Below, one piece after another: positions 58,260 through 64,000 of a stretch of 64,000 bases of DNA. The stretch spans positions 7,077,001 to 7,141,000 of the forward strand of contig CM070877.1 of the NCBI GenBank assembly GCA_036365515.1, given 5' to 3'. A program made the translations under genes and the position numbers. Positions within the stretch are counted from its first letter, which is position 1. Every line of letters starts with the position of its first letter. The notes below the pieces were generated by a model. The model did no database searches and was not told the origin of the DNA. It worked only from the letters and a program-made list of their open reading frames with translations. This DNA comes from Torymus aiolomorphi. Lineage: Eukaryota; Arthropoda; Insecta; Hymenoptera; Torymidae.

Positions 58260-58401
58260 GTTTATGCACATACTGATTGTGCACATATTAATTGTGCACA
58301 CTTTAATATTGGTATATATCTATATATATAGATCTGTACCAATGCTATCTGTGCACAATAAATATGTGCACAATCCTTATGTGCACAAACAAGAACATGC
58401 C
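58260..58401. mobile_element. hAT-type palindrome, copy 2, inside the solo LTR
   Basis: Shares the TTGTGCACA, CACACTTTA, ATTGGTATATATCTATAT and CATGCC boxes with 39251-39404. TATAACTC at 58252-58259 and 58402-58409 is an exact 8-bp duplication. The left terminus is eroded compared with copy 1. Confidence 0.83.
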
Positions 58402-59451
58402 TATAACTCAAACTGACAGTAAAATAGAGCCGGATTACGCGCACTGATGCAATATTGTTACTAAGCGTAGTGCTTGATAACTTCCGACTAAAAGCTCAAC
58501 GGCGCAACGTACACGGTAGCAAGGACCACACTAGTTGGCAACCGACTGTTACAGCTTCTGGGCGCAACGTACACGGTAACAAAAACCAGGTTAGTTGGCT
58601 TGGATCGCAATGTACACGGTGACAAGGACCAGATTAGTTAGCGATGACCCAGATCTCAGCTACAAAGCGTCTCATGTGCTCGGCAGCGACTGACGCTGAC
58701 GACCCGGGGCTCTTCTTTTATATCCCTGACGCGGACCCAGAACCGTTGACGAGAGGGTATGGGAGGAGCCAGTTCCTCTGGTGGCGAAAAGCTGAATCCT
58801 CTTGAAGTCGGTTTCGAGGCCTATAGGTGCCTAGAAGGGCCGAGAGCTTCCCTCTCTTCTCTCAATCACGGGCGAGCTTCGTGGGGGAACACTCGTAGAT
58901 GCTCAGATCCTAGTTGAAAATCCCTTCTCGACTTGCGGCGCTTGTGCCTGCCTCCTGATTGGTTCTCCTCTGTAGACTGTTGCGCTCTGTGACGTAGTAG
59001 CCCCAGGTTGGTAGTGGGGGCAGTGTGGTGTAGAGGTAAAGGCTGCAGGACGCCAAGTTGCCTCGGAGGCCTCCCCCACTCTGAAGGAGCTAAGAGAGCG
59101 GCGGTAGAGGGGCCTCAGACCTGAAAATAGGGTCGAGAGCGCCGAGCCAAGAATGACGGTTGATGGCGGAGGGGGTACTGATCTCTGATTGGCTTTTCCT
59201 CTGCCAGCCGTTACGCTCCGTGACGTAGTAGTTCCCGGACTTGTTTTGACTTCTTGCTGTAAACAATTTCCGGACTTGTTTTCGCCCTTGCATTCCTTCT
59301 CGTCGGGTAAGCACTTCTCAGGATTGTTTGTGCTCTGCCGGCCGTTGGCTAATGAATTTTGGGAACTGGTTGACCGTTGATTGTCGTTGCGCTGGCTAAT
59401 GGATTTCGGAAACTGATTGACCGTTGATTGTCATTGTGCTGGCTGTCCTCC

Positions 59452-59459
59452 TATAAATA
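59452..59459 (+). promoter_or_regulatory. TATA box of the solo LTR
   Basis: TATAAATA preceded by tandem units and followed by GAGCTTTCCC. Placed about 490 bases before the LTR end, a plausible U3-R boundary. Whether it drives neighbouring EARS2 (897 bases downstream) is unknown. Confidence 0.5.
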
Positions 59460-59950
59460 GAGCTTTCCCTACCTAGCTGAGCGAGCTTTTCCCTAGCTAT
59501 TATTATTATTACGGTTCGTCTCGAGCATTGATTACGTAATTATTATTTATTGTTGAAATAGTTATGACTTTAGTCGCAGTATACTACAGTTTATTTAGTT
59601 CTTAAGTTGTTCGTTATCGCGTTGACCTTGTTATTGATAGTTTAATTATACGGGCGCAATTACTATTTGTTAAAGGTAATTAGTTAATAAATTCATTATT
59701 GCTTATTTATCATCAATTCCTATTCGAGTTATTGTTAATTACTTGTTTATAACTTAGTTAATTAACTAATTAATATATAGATTCTACTTTTGGAATTTTA
59801 GATCGAGATTGTTATGAGAACGCATTCAATTATTATTATTTAATATATTATTTTATTTAATTTATCAGAAGTCAATATTCAAGGTTCCATTGTAGAATTG
59901 CCTTTATATGTTGCACTACTCGTCTACGCAAACGCAGTTCATAACACTCT

Positions 59951-60355
59951 ATAAGTCTATGAGTTTCTTCTTCAAAAAAGTAGAAAGACAACTTCCTAAT
60001 TAACTTGTGATTCCGGTAGCATATCTAAATATAAATAAATGCAAGCGCAGTTACGCGGTGTAGCACATAATCTTGTAAGTAAGAAAAATGTATGATCATA
60101 TTGCATTTTTAGAGGGCAAAATTTCCAGTTTGTCAGTTTCAATTGCACCCTCGGAATAAAATGTTATTTAAACGGTACGAGAAGCAATTGTCCCTGAAGG
60201 TAATCTTGTCATCGATTCAGCTATCAAACCTGGAAAATTAATAGGTTGCGCTTGCGAACACGTGTTCATTTCGTAGTACCCGTAATTTCCTTGCTCTCGG
60301 TGCCATAACGGCATAAGCATTCAGTGTTTGAGATTGTGAAAAGTTAAGCTGTAAA
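59951..60355. other. EARS2 upstream region
   Basis: Between the solo LTR and the EARS2 start. No TATA box; moderately AT-rich; no repeat recognised. It presumably contains the promoter. Confidence 0.35.
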
Positions 60356-62455
60356 ATGCGTCAAAATTTTTTGCGAACCACTTGGAGTTTTCAAATAATA
60401 CCAAGAAGGTATTATAAAAACAACCAAGTACGCGTGAGATTTGCCCCAAGTCCAACAGGTACATATTTAACATTTTTTTACTTTAATCTTTCTCAGTTTT
60501 TTTATTACTACATTTCTATTTTACAGTCTTGTATATTTTTACATCATTCATATTATTTTTATGTCTATGACTCTGTAATAAAATTGATTATTGTCTATAT
60601 TTTAAAAATTATAAGTTTAAATTTATGCCAATAAGTAAATTTATTTAATAATAGTCTGGTAAATTGGTTAAAAGATGCTTTGTTTTAGATACATAGCATT
60701 ATTTTTATTATTATATTGTCATTTCATACTTATCCATTTATCCAATATATTTGTTACATAATAATAGCAATGTATTGAAATTCATGTACATTTTTACTTG
60801 AGCATCAGCAATTCTTATTTTTTTTTTTTATTGGAGGTGTTAAACATCCAACTGATTTCTCTGCTCATGTTCTTATGTGATATTTTGGCAATCTGGATGT
60901 TAATATTTTACTGTTACGATTATTTTTTTTAATATTTGTTACTTTTTGAACTTTCTACAATGGGAACTAATTTTATTCTATCTGTTGGACGTTTACAACA
61001 TCCTTTTTAATTTTTTCAAAATTAACACTTCTTTATCTTTATATTTTTTAGGTTATTTACATCTAGGTGGTTTAAGAACAGCACTTTATAACTATTTGTT
61101 TGCTCGAAAGCATAATGGTTGTTTTATTATAAGAATTGAGGATACAGATCAAAAGAGGATTATTCCAGATGCAATAGAAAAACTTCATGATGATTTAATA
61201 TGGAGTGGAATTATCCCAGACGAAGATCCCATTCGAGGTGGGCCAGCTGGTCCTTATATTCAATCCAAACGACTTGATCTTTATAGAGAACATATCAAAA
61301 TTCTTGTTAATAATGGTTCAGCTTATAAATGTTTTTGTTCTGAGCATAGACTAGGTGTATTGAGAAAAGAAGCATTAAAGGAGAGGCAGGTTCCAAAATA
61401 TGATAATCGATGTCGACATTTAAGTAATGAAGAAATAAAAGAGAAACTTAGAAGAGGAGACACATATTGTATTAGATTTAAGGTAAAGATTTTTAATGTA
61501 ATAGAGGTATTAAATTATATTTAAGAGGATGACATAGTTAGTTTATTATAAAATGGAAGGTGGCTGTATCCACTATGTTTTTATTATATTGATTAAAAAA
61601 TTCTTAACTTTTGGGATTTTTGAGACTTGTGCGTATTTTGTAATGTTTAATTATTTCTGGAAATTTAAATTCAATCAATTAATTGCTGAAAAAACCTTGA
61701 AAACATTACACAATGAACTATAAAATAACAAAATGAAAAAATAATTTCCACCATACCCTTGTCAAAAATACCACTATTGCTTCCGGATAAAAAACGTGAA
61801 TGTGGTATTTTCAGCCTGGGTATGGTGAAAAATAGTATAAGCACCACGGGGGGGAAATTAGCCAGGCCACAGCTCGTATAAATTGACACCAGAGCCCTTT
61901 GGCGAAGCAATTTTTTTCCTCCCTAGATGCATAATATTCTAGTTTTTTTTTTTTAATTTCAAGACTTGTCTGTGCCTAATACATGAATTATAATTTTTTT
62001 TCTAAAATTTGAGTCAAATCGATTAATTATTCGCAAAGTTTAAAAAACTAACTGAAGCGATTTTGGCATGGACATTCACTTTATTATTTTTAAGTATGAT
62101 GATAATATAAAACTTTCAAATAAATACGTATTGTTATAGATTTTCTGGAAATACCATTTTAAAAAACTTTTAAATAATATTACCAATAATCTATAATTAA
62201 ATAAAAATAATAGGTTACTTCACTTCAATTTGTATTTTTGTAGCTTTTACCAACATTAGAACCAATCAGTGATCTGATTTATGGCAATATTGTTTATGAT
62301 GCTCAAAATGAAGGGGATCCAATTATTTTTAAAAGTGATGGTTTTCCAACTTATCATTTAGCTAATGTTGTTGATGATCATCTTATGAGTATTTCACATG
62401 TCTTCAGAGGAATAGAATGGCAAATTTCTACCCCTAAACATTTACTTTTATACAA
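60356..62455 (+). CDS. EARS2: mitochondrial glutamyl-tRNA synthetase, first three exons (gene continues past window)
   Basis: Exons 60356-60458, 61052-61482 and 62244-62455, joined with phases 1, 0 and 2 by GT-AG introns. The enzyme charges tRNA with glutamate (Glu, and often Gln tRNA first) in mitochondria. The first 25 residues, [20 protein letters not shown]..., are basic with no acidic residue, as in a mitochondrial presequence. Then the class I core: VRFAPSPTG split by intron 1, then [17 protein letters not shown] (HIGH-type motif as HLGG), [11 protein letters not shown], and [19 protein letters not shown]. Exon 3 has [19 protein letters not shown] and [20 protein letters not shown], the next conserved blocks. 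The KMSKS loop and anticodon-binding part must lie beyond 64000. The last exon leaves two bases. I saw no continuation in 62456-64000. Confidence 0.94.
61775..61945. mobile_element. TACTATTTT-family modular hairpin repeat in EARS2 intron 2
   Basis: Shares GTGGTATTTTCAGCCTGGGTATGGTGAAAA-type sequence (in pieces) and TTTTTTTCCTCCCTAGATGC with the copies at 48.4-49.0 and 63.4-63.6 kb. Diverged; boundaries uncertain. Confidence 0.55.
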
Positions 62456-62544
62456 GTAATTTTCATATTTATTTGTTTAAAACCTTTACGTAAGTTGTAT
62501 GTGGCAATTTTAAAAAAAAAGATAAACTTGATAATTCGCTTTTT

Positions 62545-62665
62545 TGTCGCCCGAGCGAAGCGAGGGCGACAAACTCCGCTCGTGCGGGAATCACCTACTT
62601 TGCGCACTCGTATCGTAATGTACTATTTTCACACCGATTTGCGTGCGTAAAATATCACTTTTAAT
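62545..62665. mobile_element. TACTATTTT-family hairpin fragment
   Basis: Contains the hairpin GTCGCCC / GGGCGAC around CGAGCGAAGCGAG, then CACTCGTATCGTAATGTACT and ATTTTCAC. The same 3' module occurs at 63816. Confidence 0.55.
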
Positions 62666-62692
62666 CTAAACATGGAAAATAATTACTTTCCA

Positions 62693-62820
62693 GGGGTCTT
62701 TCTACATATGACCTGTTCTGTGTGGTCTGTGTTCCGTTTATATAAGAATAAGACAGAGACAGACGAAGTGAGAACAGACATATGTAGAAAGACAGAACAG
62801 CCATATGTAGAAAGGGCCCT
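62693..62820. mobile_element. GGGCCCTTTCTACATATG palindrome, copy 2
   Basis: GGGGTCTTTCTACATATG at the left and CATATGTAGAAAGGGCCC at the right, with ACAGA-rich interior; diverged homologue of 54370-54513. Confidence 0.7.
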
Positions 62821-62903
62821 GCACTCATGTGAGAAAGTGGTAGTTCACATACATAAATCGTTGCGCAAACATGGGTTTGAAGTTTGCATTGTTGGAGTGC
62901 AAT

Positions 62904-63125
62904 AATAGTATATTACGCACCAGGGGAGGAAAAAACTTGGACAGTCCACAGCTCGTGTAAATTGCCACCCGAGCCGAAGGGGAGGGTGGTAAACACGAGC
63001 TGGGGACTGGCCAATTTTACTCCCTTGGTGCGTATACTATTTTTCCTCACATCGAGGCCGAAAATGCCATATTTCCGTTTCGGAACTGGGCGGGAATGAG
63101 GTACTTTCGGCACGGTGTGAGGAAA
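62904..63125. mobile_element. TACTATTTT-family modular repeat
   Basis: Begins AATAGTATATTACGCACCAG, then GGGAGGAAAAAACTTGGACA, the CCCGAGCCGAAGG hairpin, ACTCCCTTGGTGCGTATACT, and the CCGAAAATGCC / GGTACTTTCGG inverted pair. Same module order as 63414-63640. Confidence 0.65.
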
Positions 63126-63413
63126 AATAATTTTTAATAATTATTTAAAGTTATTAAGCAATGGAAATTTTATCTAAATCTTTGTTATACAGTTATTTGG
63201 TACTATGAAACAATAAATCTAGACGCAAAATTAATATTAATTATTATAAACTTGAACTAAAATCAAATATTTTTTTTATTTCGTTGCACTACAACGTTGC
63301 AAACTTCAAACTCATACGCAAACTCGAACTTTACACCTGCCGTTAGGAAATAGTACATGATGATACAAGTGCGGGTACGCCTACGCAGTGCACGAATAGG
63401 TACCGTATTAGTA

Positions 63414-63640
63414 TATTACGCAACTAGGGAGGTAAAGAGTTGGCCAGTCCAGAGCACGTGTAAATTGCCACCCGAGCCGAAGGCGAGGGTGGCAAACATG
63501 TGCTCTGGGGTGGCCCTCTTTATCCCCGTGTTGCGTATACGATTTTTCACCATACCCGGGCCGAAAATACCACATTCGCGTTTTTGAGCAGGGAGCGAAA
63601 GTGGTACTTTCGGCCAGGGTATGGTGAAAACTATTTTTTT
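63414..63640. mobile_element. TACTATTTT-family modular repeat
   Basis: TATTACGCAACTAGGGAGGT, GAGTTGGCCAGTCC, GCCACCCGAGCCGAAGGCGA hairpin, GTTGCGTATACGATTTTTCA, then the pair ACCATACCCGGGCCGAAAA / TTTCGGCCAGGGTATGGT. Closely matches 48592-48840 in its first half. Confidence 0.65.
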
Positions 63641-63689
63641 GACACTCCGTCCGGGAAGTTGATTTCCCGCACGCTCGGCAAAAACCGTG

Positions 63690-64000
63690 TGCTCAAAACC
63701 TAACTTTTTACAGTCGTATCAAAAAGTTCTGTACGATACATGTTCGGGAAAGAGATTCTCGTCTCGTGTGCCTTTCGTGTAAACGTCACACGAGACGGAA
63801 ATCTACTTTCCCGCACTAGTATCGTAATGTACTATTCCTATGAAGTTGCGCAAAATTTAATTTTGCGTCGTAAACTGCCACTGTCTCGCATGCTGAGAAA
63901 AGCATGTGGCGAAAAAGTAGCTGAGCGTGCGGGAATGTGGCAGTTTGCGAACGCAAATACGTGTGCAAAATTGAACTTTGCGCTCAATGATAGGAAAAAT
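63690..64000. mobile_element. TACTATTTT-family foldback, truncated by window end
   Basis: From about 63820, TCGTAATGTACTATTCCTAT, GTTGCGCAAAATTTAATTTT and the complementary GCAAAATTGAACTTTGCGC near the end make an inverted pair that matches the 28105-28390 element closely (shared AAATACGTGTGCAAAATTGA). Confidence 0.65.

Larger units (their letters stand above)
58013..59946 (+). mobile_element. solo LTR, 1,934 bp
   Basis: Begins TGTTACGACCCGAGTC and ends GCAGTTCATAACA (TG...CA with TGTTA/TAACA inverted tips), flanked by CTCT at 58009-58012 and 59947-59950, a 4-bp duplication as made by LTR retrotransposons. Contains three tandem copies of a CGCAACGTACACGGTA unit (58501, 58561, 58604), two copies of a 50-base GGCTAATG-ATTT unit (59346, 59394), a TATA box at 59452 and AT-rich 3' sequence. 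No gag or pol, so it is a recombination remnant. The orientation is inferred from the TATA box. Confidence 0.78.

Overview
This is a 64 kb piece of AT-rich nuclear DNA from an insect (I lean towards Hymenoptera, but nothing here proves the order). Evidence: GT-AG introns of up to about 7.5 kb, a synaptic RIM gene with insect-style exons, two housekeeping genes (TTC1, mitochondrial EARS2), and a dense load of eukaryotic transposable elements. No bacterial or organellar genes are present.

Layout. 1-26.6 kb: the 3' half of rim (plus strand; zinc finger, PDZ and C2A exons lie upstream of the window). Eight exons were placed with consistent splice phases, ending in the C2B domain and a stop at 26005. 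One exon of 3.1 kb is almost entirely low-complexity, charged sequence. Exons 4 and 5 cannot be used together or both skipped without a frameshift. 26.6-49.2 kb: 22.6 kb without a recognisable host gene, filled with inverted-repeat (foldback) elements, a broken Ty3/gypsy reverse transcriptase fragment, microsatellites and a palindrome carrying hammerhead-ribozyme cores. 49.4-50.7 kb: complete TTC1 (minus strand, four phase-0 exons, 266 residues). 51-60 kb: a nested and end-to-end repeat block: a foldback element carrying a SWIM zinc-finger gene fragment in inverted orientation, a chain of PIF/Harbinger-type palindromic elements abutting at TTA/TAA sites, one with a transposase relic, and a 1.93 kb solo LTR. 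60.4-62.5 kb: the first three exons of EARS2 (plus strand); the KMSKS half is beyond the window. 62.5-64 kb: modular GC-rich hairpin repeats.

The most striking property is the number of long palindromes and the way they record insertion order. In several, one arm is interrupted by another element while the opposite arm keeps the uninterrupted sequence, so the empty target site can be read inside the same locus. This fixes target duplications (TTAA, TAA, TA, 3-bp TTA, a 15-bp retroposon duplication) without outside data; two other palindromes show 8-bp duplications. All identifications are from reading the sequence; no database search was run.
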